A DNA stretch of 64,000 bases, taken from Asterella californica. Lineage: Eukaryota > Streptophyta > Marchantiopsida > Marchantiales > Aytoniaceae. The position numbers were made by a program, and so were the translations under genes. The notes beneath the pieces are model-generated. The model had not been told where the DNA came from and made no database searches. It saw only the letters and a program-made list of their open reading frames with translations. Location of the stretch: the NCBI GenBank assembly GCA_036924285.1, contig JAYKYS010000004.1, positions 17,764,001 through 17,828,000 on the forward strand. Direction: 5' to 3'. Below are positions 34,211 through 47,920 of this stretch, in pieces; position 1 is the first letter of the stretch, and every line of letters starts with the position of its first letter.

Positions 34211-36599
34211 GACTTACGAGAAAAAAAATATCAAGTGATCATTATCCGCTCGACACTCCATGTACGTAAACTTGCATAGATACAGGGAGAACAGGGGACG
34301 CCTGAAATAGAACCAGAACATACCCGCACGGAGTAGAAGGAAGAAAAGTTCTCTTTTGAAAATGTTTGGAGACAGAAGGCGAAGGGTCATTTTCTTCTAG
34401 CGCAGCGTTAAATCACAAGTACCACCATATTAACGGTGGGATATCCCACCAAAATCAGTTTCAGTTCAAAATTTTGAAAATTAGCTCTTATGGATTAGTA
34501 AAATTGTGCTTACTTGTCATGTTCTTATTCGCTGTTTAAAGTTGATGATCTAGGGCTCAAAATGATCGAAATTTTGAGATAATAATACAGTAATGATCTA
34601 CAAAATGAGCTAGATGTCTTCAAACTGAGATCTGACGGCTGAGAAATAAATCAAAAAAGTAAACTGTGATGTGGATCATAAATAAAAAATATGTTTCTTT
34701 TTGAATTTTTAAAGTTTTCTTATCGAACAGAATCTTGCTACAGTGACCAACTCGCTTGAGTCGAAATCAATTTTCTGGAATTCAGTTCAAGGAGTTGAGA
34801 ATAAAGAATGGCCAAGGCAGTACTAGGCTTTACTTCAGTTTAAAGAAAAGACAGCAGTGGTCGTGACGGTCCTCAATTTTGAAAAGAGAACATCTGTTGC
34901 TAGTAAGGCGTTCCGAATCTGCTGCTACTAAGCATGGTACTAGTGTCTTCAATTACAAAGCGAGGGCATCTGTCTTCTTCGCAGCTGCCGCTAGTAAGTA
35001 CGGCAGTAGATAGATAGGTAGCAAATAGACAAAATGACCTGCTCTATTTCTTCTTAGCTGAAACTTCTTCTCTGAAACTTTGGCTGCCACGGTCGCTGCA
35101 CTTACTACAAAGATCATCGTAGGTTTTTTTGCTGCCGTTCCATTTCAAGATCATTTTTTCTTGCGGTTACTTCATGTCCTCAATGATGGAAGACGTGATG
35201 TATTTCATTATTTATAGTGTTTAGGGTGTTTCTTTTGATGTTTATGGTGTATTTGGCTGCTTTACGGAATGCCATCACTCGCACTCCAGAATTGGAAGTC
35301 AAATTTTATGACATTCGAAGATCAATGAACCGAAATAAATCTGGAAATCAAAGCTAAAGTTTGAGAATATCGGAAGACCATGGAACACGGAGAAATGAAC
35401 CAACGGACGAAGAGAATTTTTAAAAAAGAACTTTTTAATACGTTTCACAGGATGGAATGAACTTTCATTGAGGTGAATATGCACGTCTCATATAGACCCG
35501 TGTGACGTCAGTTCAGCACCTCGGCTAGGTTGATCGAGTGCGGAGTGGCTAATCTTGGTAGGACCATTAGTGCCGTTAGAGCGAGTTCTTGGGATAGCCC
35601 ACTAGGGGTATACTCAAAGGTAGGGCTTGGAGGCTTTAGTTCTTCGAGTTGAGCCTTCAAGCTCCGAGCTATAGATAGTTTGGTGAGCGCAATCTGGATT
35701 CTCTAATGCACAGAGTGGATTTGGCTCGACTTTAATGTTTGTTTAGTGCCGGTTGACATGGTGGGATGAGTACATACCGTTTAATACTCAAAGAACTGAA
35801 TTCGTGAGGTCAGATTGAGAGCTTTCAGATCACGGATTTCTGCCGGTGGTATCTCCGGAGTTTGTAGATCGTTGGTATCTTCAATTTGCAGATGCACGTG
35901 TGCACTGAGTGATTCTTTTTGGTTGTGTGATTGATCTCTATGTGCATTAGTACTGTTTGGACCTGTTCTTGGTCAAAATTGTGGTGAGGTAGTGTGAAAG
36001 TGCTGCTGGAATTTCCCGTGATATCTAGTTAGTGATCTTAGGTACAAGTTATGTCAGTTGGTGATCATATATTGTGCATGTGGTCACCGAAGAGAAGTTG
36101 TCAGCTCGGGTGAGGTTGGGTTATCTTTTATGTATGTTTGAGTGTGGAGGATTATCGTTGGACTTCTTGTGGTTGAACCTCTCCATATTCTGCTTCCTGT
36201 TTGTGCGTCGCGTTTGCTTGTGTTGGCGTTTGATTTCCAGAGTGCGTTCACTCCAGTGTGATGTCGGTAGTGAGACTGGAGTTGCGTACTAGTCAGACTA
36301 TCTTTGTTTCTCTCACGGTGAGATTGGCCTTGCGACCAACAGCTGTGAGAGGCTGTTTGTCTGTCGTCTTTACCTTGACCGTCTTAGTAGAAGATAGGCG
36401 AGCTCAGTAGGTGTGAGGTTAGGCAAGTTGGCGTACATGTGGTGACGAGGTTTCAACGCTCTGGTTAGAGCTTAGTGTTCGCGGCTAACACGGGGGTTGT
36501 TACCACGGAGGTCCATGGAGGTTCCGACAAAGATTCGGCTGCAATAAGCAATGGGTTCACACGGAGTGGTGTGTGGTATCAACCAGTAGCACCGGTCTC
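34211..36599. other. Intergenic; no gene recognised
   Basis: Downstream of CFAP119. It contains a perfect 16-bp palindrome (GGTGGGATATCCCACC) at 34435-34450. The open frame at 36074-36292 has no domain. The right end grades into sequence related to the leader of the LTR element at 59.2 kb. Nothing else could be assigned. Confidence 0.4.
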
Positions 36600-38293
36600 A
36601 TCGGTGGAAGACATTCGATTCAGACTATCAGATTTTTGCGTGAAGATTGTCCATGAAAATGTGAAGTTTTTGACAGTGGAGATGTAGTGTGTCGAACAGA
36701 GACAAGACAAAACAAACCACGAGAATAAGCGTCGCAAGATATACCATATCCTATTTTATATACACTCCCTATTCTTCTTCTCTAAGAATGCAAAACAGAA
36801 AAAAAAATGTGAGCAGTATGTAATATGCACCAACTTCTCTAAAACGAGTCCCTTAATCTCAACCCAGACCCAAAACTATCAAAACGTAGCTCAAAGCAAG
36901 AGAAACATCCATTTGCTAATAAGAAGAGTTGCACCAATGTCACACGATTCAAACAACGTCCATGTACAAACCATTAGCAAAAGCTAGCTACCACAAGCTG
37001 TACATAACCAACTAAATTTCTAACGAACTCAAAAGGACGAAAACCATAGCGAAGGAATCGAAAAAAGTCTATCTGAGAACTTCCTTCTTTTGTCAAACGG
37101 TTTTCAGATGTCGATAAGACCTTCCTTCTTGACTCTGTTGACCTCAAGAACTCCCAAATCTGGCTCTCGACAGCCGAGATATCGCCGATTTTCGATCGTA
37201 TGTGATTGAACCTTCAAAAACTCCTTCCTACGACTTAGAATCACGCACACCGTCCAAACGAATCGTCTTAGCTGAGATCTGTCTTCTCTAGTAGGTTGAT
37301 CTAGCTACCTTGAACCAATCGAGATTCCAAACAAGTTGTTTGGAGTTCCTCTCACGAAACCACACAAGAAATTTGATCGCAAGAAGCAAAAAATTGACGT
37401 AAATCAACTCCCTACAACTCAAACTCGCTCACCACATCCAAACCAACAATCCAATCCACATATGGTCTTCTCCTAGGCATAGATGAAGACTCCCTGATCG
37501 CATAGGCACCAAGAAAGAAGAGCTTGACTCACTGATCGCAAAGAACAACCCAACCTCAGGTCATAGATGACGAAAAACTGACAAGCGCTTCCTTATGAGT
37601 CAATTTCACCTAGAACTCCCAAATCGTCTCATGTAACTTCCTATCGTCTTCAATTTCTCGAAGAACTCGGTGTTCTGATCTCAAGGATCCAAGGACATCA
37701 AGTTTGGACTCCGAAACGGTCAAACTCTCCATCACAAGTCACTGAAGCACCTCAAATCTCTTCCCTACGTCTCAAATTTCTCCCAGAACACACTCCTTGA
37801 TCTGCCTCTTCACGAACCTTCTTAACCCATACATAGTCTACACAGATCTGAACCCAATGCCGCCTTGCGCGTTTATATTGGACCTCCAAATCCCCCAAAC
37901 CGTCCACCAACAAGTCGCAAGTGCAAGCTAATCTCTTGAGCTGCCCCCTTACGTCAATCGCGTCCGCGAAGGTTTTCATAGATAATGAGCAAGCTGGGCC
38001 TATCACTCTTATTGCCTCTCACTTCATCCGATGATACGGATAACACTCATGACTAGATCTGAATACTCCACACTCTATATCCAAAGCTCTATGCACCTCT
38101 TTTCATATACAACAAACTCGCATATGACAACAAGAGTACTAATCCTTATCTCCCTTCAGCGGAGAGTACACGGATCATCCACGTGGAGTCTTATCTTTTG
38201 ACACGATAAGATCTCGATGGCTGCACAACATCAAACAACGTGCGACAGAGATATGTGCATGTTTCACACCCTAGCCAACCCATAACACGACAA
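36600..38293 (-). mobile_element. Diverged LTR copy (solo LTR or truncated element)
   Basis: In reverse orientation this matches 57389-59220, the 5' LTR of the element on the right. Shared landmarks are a translated FLTVEM/CVE.RQDK segment near 36660, a block near 37490 (revcomp of 58320-58400), and GTCCAATGCAAACG-like sequence near 37880 (revcomp of 57940). The outer end reads ACACGACA at about 38286-38293, the complement of the LTR start TGTCGTGT. No gag or pol accompanies it, so it may be a solo LTR. Boundaries on the 36.6-kb side are approximate. Confidence 0.6.
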
Positions 38294-41200
38294 CGTACTG
38301 GCGTGGTGGTAGGCACAGTGAATGCCAAGAAGCGAGACCGCGTCCTCCAGCGAATGAAGAGATTTTGACGAGAAAGACGACATGTACTTCGAGTGTGTGA
38401 TGATAAGAGAGTACAGACAGTGCTTATCTACTTGCTTGGATAGTTATCAAGAACCATTGTTTCAGTGTATCAATTGCTTTTTTATTCTTCATTTCTTAAT
38501 GATATATTGACATTTGCCTTGTAAAGATGAGCGTCCAAGAGTAACTGCATGTGGACGGACTTGCTTTGATCTTTATGTCACTCGATATTATATGAATTAA
38601 TTCCCTTGGAGAATCACTCATGTTATATTACATCATCATGTATAATTTAATGAAAGTATTAAAAAATAGTATAAAATATTATAATTAACATAAAATATAT
38701 AATTACTTTATCTAAAATATAAATAATCAAAATATGGAAAAAAAATTATATAGTAAAAAACTAAAATTTTAAAATTTTAAAATTTTAAAAATAATATTGG
38801 GAAAATCTTATATAGTCAAAGTACAAAGTGCCAATTAGCTTATGTAACACATTACTTTATTAGATCAAACTAAGTGACTACCCTAAGTTAAGTCCTTCTT
38901 GAGCCATTTGTGCTTGTCATCCTTCATGTTCCATTGACTTCAGTCATGTTAACGGTTGAGCTATCTACTAGGGCATCTAGATTGTATGTTGTGATATAGT
39001 TGTTACTTTTAAATTTTAATATGTTTTGGCACGTTGATTCCTCTAATGATTCTCATGAGAGTGAAAATATAAATACTTTACAATAAATCCAGACAAAAAT
39101 CTCTCAAGTCACCACTCAAGAAAATGATTAACTAATTCTAAATTTTTTAGTAATAATTGAATATGAGAAGAAGAGGATAAGTTTCACATCCCTCATCTAG
39201 AAACATGTAAATTGGTGTCTAAATTGTCGTAAACATAGCAAAGATGAGAAAGTTACGACAGTTTTAACTTCTATGGGTTTGGGTTGATGATGGACGAGTT
39301 GAGATTTCCCTATCTATATCCAGTCGACTCTGACCAGGAGGTTTGTAAATAGACAATAGAGTTTACATGGCCAATAATCAAACTTAATATGAATAGAATT
39401 ACAATCGTTCCAAGAATACGCATATGAGTTGCGACAAACGATGCCAAGTTAGTGGTATAGTGATGATCTTAACTAAACTCTGGCTTAGAAGACAATATAT
39501 CTCCGAGCAATGAGAAGAACACTTGTTTATAAGAAATCTTTTTTATTGTTTATCGCTTAGATACCTTCTTTCATCTCTGACAACAGCACTGCTGGCACGT
39601 CATGTAAAATTTAGACGTCTTCAAACTTCAAACCCTTCCGCATATCAACCAACAAGGATCCTCCAAGTTCACATCGGGATCACATTCATGCTTGAATCAT
39701 CAGATTTAGAATCATAGCGCAGTCGGTCTCAACAGTAGGAAAATGACAATGCACTTAATAATCACGAATACTCAAACTGTTAAGTGATTGGAATTCGAAG
39801 ATCAAAATTCTCGTTACAATATCAAATAGTCCAATTACTTCAATAAATCCAACACTGTTCTCTTTTGACTGTTCTCTTAATCTGAAGGTGCCAAAGCACA
39901 AAGAACCACTACTGTCAACGCTTAAGTGGGATAAAACACCTGCCAAAGTACAAAGTCCATCCATCATGGTGAGAGTAGAGGTATCATTTTTGAGTATTTG
40001 ATGAAGATGTTGTGCCCGGACCCAGACAATATCACTTTGAAATTTCAGTTAGAGAATCGACCGAGTCATTTACACAACAAATAAATTCTTGACCAACCCA
40101 CGAAATTAAGTCGGACTTGTCTCACGAGAACATCTTGAGCTCAACTCAATTCGAGAAAGAATCTCTTAGGTATGAAATAACATCCCTAGTGAACATGTAT
40201 GAGTTCGGCGCGTGCTACTAGCTAGTTTGTCTATATATATCGAGATATATCGATCCTTGTGTTGCTTGCTACTCTCTTTAAACCTGAATCACTTCTACAT
40301 CCTATCCGAGGCCACCCCTTCGATGCAAAGCACTTGGTCATATAAACCTACTCCTTCCCGAAGAAGTTGCAAGAAGTTCTAGGAACTCAATGTCTAAGAA
40401 GAAGCTACAGCCTCCTCCTCTTGGTCCTTCTTGGACATAGATTGCGGATGCACATGGGTGCATGGAAGTTAGTCTTCAAGCTGCGGATCCCAAGATTTCA
40501 CTTGTGTTCGACTATCTCGGATGCTTGACTATAAATTTGATACCTTAGAAGATAGTCGACGTAACAACTTTGTAATGTTCTCTTTTATCTTCGTAGAGTC
40601 AAGAATAACGTTGATTGTGGTACTGTAACACGCTCCAGATCTATCCCGTCATTAGCAGAATTGCACCGACATAGCTGCAGAAAGAAATAGGCAACCCCAT
40701 CCGTCCGTCGACACAACGGTAGGGGGTCTAGTCCTCCTACTAGAAGATATCAATGTCCACTCATATTAACAGTTGTAATTCATTGTGCAGTTACTCTAGT
40801 TAAGAGTTAACTCAATCGTGGTTACAATAATATACAGTTTAAAACACCAGTGATAATTCTCAAAACCGTGATAATGATAAGATTTCTAGTTACTTCAGTT
40901 AAGAAAGTTAGAAAGTTACTATAGTTAAGTGTTAACTCATTCGCCTGATAACGGTAAGTTTTCTAGTTTCTCTAGTTAAGAACCAACACAACACAAAAAC
41001 TGATCAAGTGAAAAGATCGTGGTTTATTTCATGCAGGTTGAGAGGAAAAACTGCAGTCTAAGTAGGTGATAGTTGTACTTCCAACAAACAAAATTGGGAT
41101 TCAACGTAGTAGTAAAAAAGGATCCTAAGTAAAGATCTCCTCGACAAGATCTATCTAATGATGCTGTCAGGACTGTGTTGCAGCAAATTTGGAATAATAA

Positions 41201-41499
41201 TTTTCTCAAGATCTTTATTTCATGTCATAAAGGATCTTCGACTTGACACCGTGAAAACTCTATTAAAGACCCAAGATAATATAATCATTTATGATCTCTT
41301 TATGAAGAATCTTGAAGTTGTGATATGATTCATGTATCTTTGTGTTACGTCTGACTACATTTGCAATGTTGTTGTTGGGTTGTCTAAACGAATATAGTGA
41401 AACATATGGACTTTGAGTGACAAACATAGTCACGGGTCTATGATTCTGCTATGGATGGTTTTATGTAATATAATATGACTTCCTTATGAGGTTAAAATA
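38294..41499. other. AT-rich intergenic stretch
   Basis: No gene or RNA recognised. A short AAAATTTT tandem lies around 38763-38795 and a TATATATC-type palindromic patch near 40232-40250. Open frames near 39523 and 39755 lack domains. Confidence 0.4.
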
Positions 41500-42640
41500 T
41501 TACAAGTAATGAGATCCACCCACAAGCGGAGACGGATCTGAGATCAGATCAGACGATCCGTTTTGCTAGTATGGATGATTTTAGGTCACATGGAGGAGGT
41601 TTTAGAGGTTCCATCACTTGTGATGGAAAGTTGGAGTTATCTCGACTGTTGGAGAACGTATATGGAGGTTCTTGGGTTCATTGGAGTCAAGAGGATAGGC
41701 CATATATATATATCTGAAGATCGTTTGAACTCGAGAGTTTCACTAGTTAATTTCATTAAACATACGTAAGAGTAAAATAAGGTATTTTTATTGGAGAAAA
41801 GAAAATTTTTAAAGCTCATTTTTGTAAAAATAAGATATTTTATATCTTTTCTTGAAAAGGTTCTGAAAAATTCAAAAGTGATATTTTTACTTAAAAAATA
41901 CTTCTTCTTTTATACTTAAATGAGAAATAAAAAGATATCTGATTTATGTTGACTCGCATGTGGTATAGAAAGGGTGAACTCCTCGAACGTTTGGGAAAAT
42001 GAGAAAGTCCTCGAAAGGTCTCTCCAGGTTCTTCACTGTGGATTTGATGTCTTCTCTACTTTCTACACAATTTTCTCTATATTGCTAGCTGCGTGGGCAG
42101 CATCTACGACTCACATTTGGGTTAAGGTGATTTGATCATCGAGCTAATGATATACTGAGTGATGGCGGTGATGCAATTTTGGATCTGATGCTGAGTTACT
42201 TTCACTATATTTCTAACTGTGGGCTGCACTCACGACTCTCATTTGGGACTAGTGATCTGATAATCAGGCTAAGTGACTGCGGTCGCAAATATTTATAGTA
42301 TATTTGAGAGTTTAAGTGACAAGAGCTGTGAAGCTTTTTGTTAGCGAAGGGTCATTTTTTTTACTTTAAATTATGCTTCGGCGGTTCTTGTCCTAGGGTT
42401 GAGTTCAGAGATTGGTTTAGGGACTCGAGTGCATATTATAGACTACGTTCATCTATGTTTTAGTTTTGTGTTCCACAGTGATACATAAAGTGAGGTTTGG
42501 CTTATTTGAAGGGCTCGTTCTCGTGGTTGTGTGTCTCTTTCTCGTCTTTGTTCTCACACGTGATATCTATAAAACCAAGAACCTCACGTTTTCTTAGATA
42601 TGATAGTATACCATGTTGAGTTTTTATATCCAAGGGTGCT
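41500..42640 (+). mobile_element. Diverged LTR relic, same family as the 57.4-kb element
   Basis: Positions about 41540-41700 align in order with 58560-58720 (GACGATCCGTTT, GGAGGAGTTTT, TCTTGGGTT words at the same spacing), and about 42420-42590 align with 58960-59210 (CACGTTTTCTT end segment). The sequence is in plus orientation and clearly older than the 57.4-kb copy. The left boundary is not seen. Confidence 0.5.
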
Positions 42641-44455
42641 TTAATGACCTCCGATGGGTGATTACTCATCCATCCGCTGATTGTCTTATCTCTTTAGATA
42701 ATATAACCTCCTCCCAAGGAAGAGAAGGGGTTATAGACGACCGAGAGTTCATTAGCTCTTCTCATGGTAGAAGAGGAGAGGATGATTTACTTCTGAGGAA
42801 GAACAACAGGCTTGTGTGTGTGTGAAGAGAATTGGCCCCATAAACTGATAGGAGATTGGCAGCTAGCTAGCAGGAATAGAAGGTTTATCAAGGAGGATTG
42901 AGTCCTTTGTGGAGTGAACTGCAGCATTCTTGAGACCCGCACGAAGGTGATATTAAGGAGTTAATGAAAAGAGTTCAAGAGAGACTATGGAGGTGTTTTC
43001 AGAACTCGTGAGCATTGCCAAGAGGAGATAGAACTCAGGTTCCGGATCTCGATGGTAGTCTATACGTAGAAGAAGAGTATTGACTATCATTTCCCGTAAG
43101 CCGTCACCTGAAGTATTGGTGCATGGATCTGAAGTAACAATTGTCAACGACAAGAAGAGTTTATTCAGATCTGCAGGAGGAGTTTATACATTTGGGATTA
43201 TAGTTTCGACTTTGCAGGAGGAGGAGTTACTACTTATCCTTGAAGGAGCTAAACAAATAGATGTATGCAAGTGTCAAGTCTTGAGATAAGAAAAGTGAAG
43301 AATATACGGGAGGTGTTTTGTAGGTTTGGAGAGTCCAACTCGTGGACTGTCCAAGGGTCATGAGGATCAAATTTACTTGAGGGGCTAGAGGTCTGTTACC
43401 TCTAGCCAAAGTTCTCATGATAGAAATGACAGAGGTTCAAGTGTTACGACCGGAGAAGATTAAAGTTAAAGTTTAAACTACCTAAGGTATCCTCCGAGTT
43501 GACGATGGAAATTCAATCATGGGATTGCATCATTTCTTGGAGTATGATTGGACATTCTAGGACATGCCACTTTGCCAAGAATTGATGCTCTATAGTAACG
43601 GTGTAATACCAGTTCCGAGAGAGTATCAGTTTAGGAGAAAACCTCAGAACTGGAGGAAAGAAGTACGAGAAGATATTTTTGGTCTTCCCTCAGTATAAGA
43701 TTTAAGCAAAGATCTAGTCAATTACACTAAAGCCACTCACCTTATGGACTTTAAGTTGATCAAGTCCTACAAAAATTCATCGTCTGGTTGTCAAGTTTTA
43801 TACTTGGACGAGACTGAGTTGTGGATACAGTTTTTCTGAGTTGCAATGGCTCTTTTGGCACCCCAACACTCAGAGTTTATACAAGGTTCACATATCTAAT
43901 GGTTATGGTGAGCTTGGGAGGGCCAACATAATATCCCTTGTCACATGTTAACTGGAGGTCTATTGTGACCACCTTAATAAGGAGACAAGTTGATACTTTT
44001 CACATAAGTCGGTAACCCTGTTGTTTATCATCATTTTTGTGACATCTCTATGTGTGTAAGAGAGAATAAACGCCGGGGGATGTAATTTATGGCGGAGGGA
44101 AGTCAGTTTTTGCAGAGTGAGGAAAACACTGTGGAGATATTTTATATGAGCGAATATATCCTAGCGTCATAGTCGAAACCAAACCTTATTAGAAAACTTA
44201 CATGACTATGTCAGATAAAATAATCAAGTAGTTGCACTTGCAACAGAATTGCGGAGCTATACAAATTTTCTAGATCTAAACTCTTTCTTCTTTCCTTTCC
44301 AGGTTTCACAACGACTCCTTCCCTCTTTTTCTTCTTAATCGTCTCCTCATGCGACAAAATACACAACAAAACATAAATCCCCTTCTTCTTTTCTGTTCTT
44401 CACATACGACTTATTCGCTATGCTAACGCTAGCAATAACAGTGGGAAAAAGTTTC
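42641..44455 (+). other. Possible internal remnant of the same retroelement; no intact gene
   Basis: This follows the LTR relic in the expected direction. Between about 43610 and 43830 one frame stays mostly open and reads YQFRRKPQNWRKEV and later GCQVLYLDET, which has a gag-pol-like flavour but is not diagnostic. Other frames are short. Downstream of 44000 nothing is recognised up to the pseudogene start. Confidence 0.25.
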
Positions 44456-46756
44456 CGGAAGACAAGAGCGAAATCCCGCTGTCCGTGAAATAAGTGCACG
44501 GAATTATACCATCTCGGTCCGCAGTGATGGACCTGGTGGGGCGTTGCAGCAACTGACCAACATCCTGCCTCGTGGCCAGAAGATTATTTTCAATGCTGCG
44601 CCTAGCCAACTTCAATCCTCTGCTAATAGGATTCCTGGGATTTAATTCCTCTGTGGGACTGGCAGTCCAAAGAAATTTTGATAGCTTATTGAGAAGTATG
44701 TAGTGAAGTTGTTGAGTGGCGTTGTGCGGTTTCCATGTGCGGTTTCGGTTTCGATTTTCTACCTACTTCAGATTCTTTGGATGAATGAAAGAATGAGGCT
44801 GGAGCTATTTGGTTTAGAGTGGAGACGAAAACCACTAGATTTCTGTTCTGATGCCTGTCCTTTTAGGTGTGTTACATGGAATCCTAAGTTACTGACTTCT
44901 AAACTTCTGACTTTATACCGTACTCCTTACCACCCATCAGCTGACTACCAGAACAATTGATTAAGATTAAGCCATGAACAATTGACTTGTGTTGCTTATC
45001 TTCGGGAAAAGTGTTGGACCCCGAAATGACACTGTAAGAGCAAAAGTTACAAATGGGGCTAAGCTTATGCTTATGGCGTCCGAGGGAGTTCACCAAGGGG
45101 TAAGATCTTTCAGCCCTCATCTCAGTCTGCCCCACTGTCTACACATGTTTACAGAGATCATTCCTCTGAAAGTGATGATGGGTTGAAACCGCGTAAATTT
45201 CCATCAACACACATGTATCACGTCTAGGTCGCACTGATTCTCCGCTAAATGTATACAATCTCTTTAGTTTCTACTATAAGTGAGTCTCAAAACTGATCTC
45301 TATATGTAACAGGGCTCGCCATCTTCTACCAAGTCAGCAAAGGCTGTGCTGCAGAGTAAATTCAAGTCTGTTCTTGGCTCTCTCCATGTTCCCAAGGTGG
45401 GGAAGACTATCCAGAAGGGTCGAATCCGGAACTGGCAAGAAACAGAACTTTTTCTGTGCGCGAAAGTCATATTCAGGTAGCAAAATTTTGCATAAGGCAT
45501 ACTTTCGCTCGTATATCAGAATGAAGACGGTAACTTAAACTGTAGCGTTTAGGGGAGTCCACTCCGTCTTATCTAGGACTATCATATTCCACGTTCCCTA
45601 TTCACGAAACTCTAATGTGAGACTCCAGCATTTCAGATGAGCTTGATTATGAAAAATTTAGCTGCGCAAACTTTTACCTGTGTCTTCTTTCAGTAGAAGT
45701 AAACGTATGCCACACCTTGATTGTTTCTTAATTTCACCAGTATTGTCAAAGTGACGGTGAATCCGGGTCTCTCCGCACTTGCAATGATCTTTTCCCTCAC
45801 TCCTGAAGCCCTTCATCACTTTTACACGGTTGACTTTAAATTAGCTTTGTATGTTCAGGGAGCTGTGCTGTTCTTGTTCGGGAGCTTCTGTTCTATCTAT
45901 TCTCCTATTTTGCTCACAAGGTTAGCTCTATTCCCCTCATGTTCAGAAAAAAGGAAGTTTCAGTGGGCTTCATATCTATTTGATGTACCTCAATCAACCG
46001 GGGTGTTATGTACATCCAAAGTCTTTTCTTTATGGGTGTATTTAGTTCATATTTCTTACGTTCAATGCTCATTCCGGCATGCTATGGAGGGTTTCGTGAA
46101 CTTGTCAAAGACTTCGAATCACTTCGAACTCTTTGACAGCTGGAATTGCACACAATGCGATTCCAGCTGAAATTGCAATCGCAGCTGAAATTGCATCCTT
46201 CGTAAATTACAGGTAAGTTCTTTCCGTCATCGTGAATCGATATTGCTTTGTGGATGAAGAGATTACGTACAAATAAAAAATACGATGCTTGCTACGCCTC
46301 ATATATGTATGTCTCCACACGCATCCTCCTGTGATCATTTTTCCTGTTTATGAGTCACCTAAAGGTACCATCTCCTAGTTTTTTCTGTAGGGATCAATTA
46401 GATCGGTTTGATTGGGGACTTCAGTATTTCAGCGTTTGTGATTCATACTTCTTCCACTCCATGCGAGGTTGCGACTTAGCACGAAAAGGCTTACAGATAG
46501 CAGCATATTATGGTAGAGTTTTTTCTCGTTTGAAAGCATGATAAAGTGATGCCTGTGACTTTGGGGCAATGCGCACATCTTTCTGGAGTTAGTCAGACGC
46601 TCAAGAAGAATCCAAGTGGATTTTAAGTAGTATTTCTTTTCGCTGAAAATCCGTCATACTCCTTATCTCGCTTTTCTCCCTAGGTTGGATTTTGATGTGA
46701 TCGGCTCATCTGGTTTTGACGAGGGAGCTGACTCTGAGAAATTCAGCCACTGGTGA
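44456..46756 (+). pseudogene. Ubl-LRR pseudogene (duplicate of 20300-24120)
   Basis: Colinear with the gene at 20300 from GAAGACAAGAGCG onward, but broken in many ways. The Ubl exon has a small deletion that brings a TAA at 44491-44493 into frame and a further deletion of about 12 bp near 44527. The acceptor before exon 2 is changed from CAG to CGG near 45003. Exon 3 is recognisable at about 45313-45475 but frameshifted. Sequence matching 22535-23185 (LRR exons 5-6) is missing, as is sequence matching about 23332-24046 (exons 8-9). The last exon survives as GFDEGADSEKFSHW and a stop. The presumed promoter and GA tract of the parent are absent at the 5' end, so it is probably not expressed from the original start. 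Confidence 0.9.
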
Positions 46757-47732
46757 CACCTGATTATGGCTGTCACTTTGGGGACTGGATTTTGGCTTTT
46801 GGTTTCTTTGACTACTTTAAGTTGTTGTCAAATTCTGCTTATTTCTACTCGGTCTCCGTTAATTTGGAGAGTTCATACGGAAAAGATATGAACAGTAGCA
46901 TGGTGAACTTTCTCATCGCCAAATTATAATAGTGTACAGCAGAAGCATGAGGCTTTAGCTAGAAAGCCTTTTTAATGATGTTTCTAAAGAAGTTGGTCTT
47001 TGTTAATCATGAGTACACGCATATATATGAATGTTGGTTTAGAGTGTGAGGTAATTCCAGCTCTAAATTTTCTCTGTATAATTATTTCCATCTGAATAGA
47101 ATGTCATGACGCAGAAGTGGTTTACATATCTCTGCTGTGCAACGGTTTGTCCACCATTCATACTTTCGTCGAACAGTTTTGTCCTTGAATCCTAATTTTT
47201 AGTTACTCGTTACATGCCATTTCAGTTTTCTGCCCTTGCTGACAAGTCTTCCTCCTAGAGCTGAGTCAAAAAGCTTTTGGAAACATGCTCTCTCTACTTA
47301 AAGAGCTGCTTTATTTTATACCACTTCCGCTTACACGTTCATGTAGAGGCAAGTCCTGAGCATGAATTAGTCGCATTTCGGAGTCCACCTCATCAGGTTC
47401 ATCATCTGTAGCATATGTTTAGTCCTCGTTTCCTGCTGGCCCAGGTTACTCATGCAATCAGATCTGGGCATTCTTGTTAGCGGGAGTAATGTGATTTGCT
47501 GGCAACACTTACGTGACACTTTATGGACTTGATAGAAGAGTGCGGTTTCGAACTCTCCTAGCATGAACTTCGTGGCCTGAAGTTTAGTTTCTGGCGCCTT
47601 AAGATTCTCGTTTTCATGCAGATCAACCCACTGAAGCCTAACCAGTGGTGCCAATGCAAGAGAATTACCTGTACGCACACACTAATATGCTTCTTAACAA
47701 AGGAAGATGCTGATGGTTTGGCATGGCACATA
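46757..47732 (+). repeat. Right copy of the Ubl-LRR 3' flank
   Basis: Colinear with 24121-25140 at high identity, with scattered indels. This shows that the duplication is a DNA-level segmental copy that includes introns and flanks, not a processed retrocopy. Confidence 0.85.
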
Positions 47733-47920
47733 TTTAGGTGTTCTTCCAGTCGACGTTCTAAGCAGTCAGAACGGCTCAGGACTTGGACTGGAAGAACGTC
47801 TAAAGCTGATACCTAGAATTGGAGAGTTGATAAACAATGACATAGCTTTAGGTGTTCTTCCAGTCCACGTTCAAAGCACTCAGATCGGCTCAGAACTTGG
47901 CTTGGAAGAACATCTAAAAG
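47733..47920 (+). repeat. Two hairpin units (duplicate of the 25.1-25.5 kb array)
   Basis: Hairpins at about 47733-47805 and 47847-47920 show the same arms, loop (AGTCAGAACG or CTCAGATCG) and spacer as the left array. The first pairs about 25 of 31 arm positions. The copy has two units against four in the left locus, so units have been gained or lost since the duplication. Confidence 0.8.

Noticed and set aside
44456..46756. Second functional Ubl-LRR gene
   Set aside because: Premature TAA, lost acceptor before exon 2, and deletion of four LRR exons exclude a normal product.
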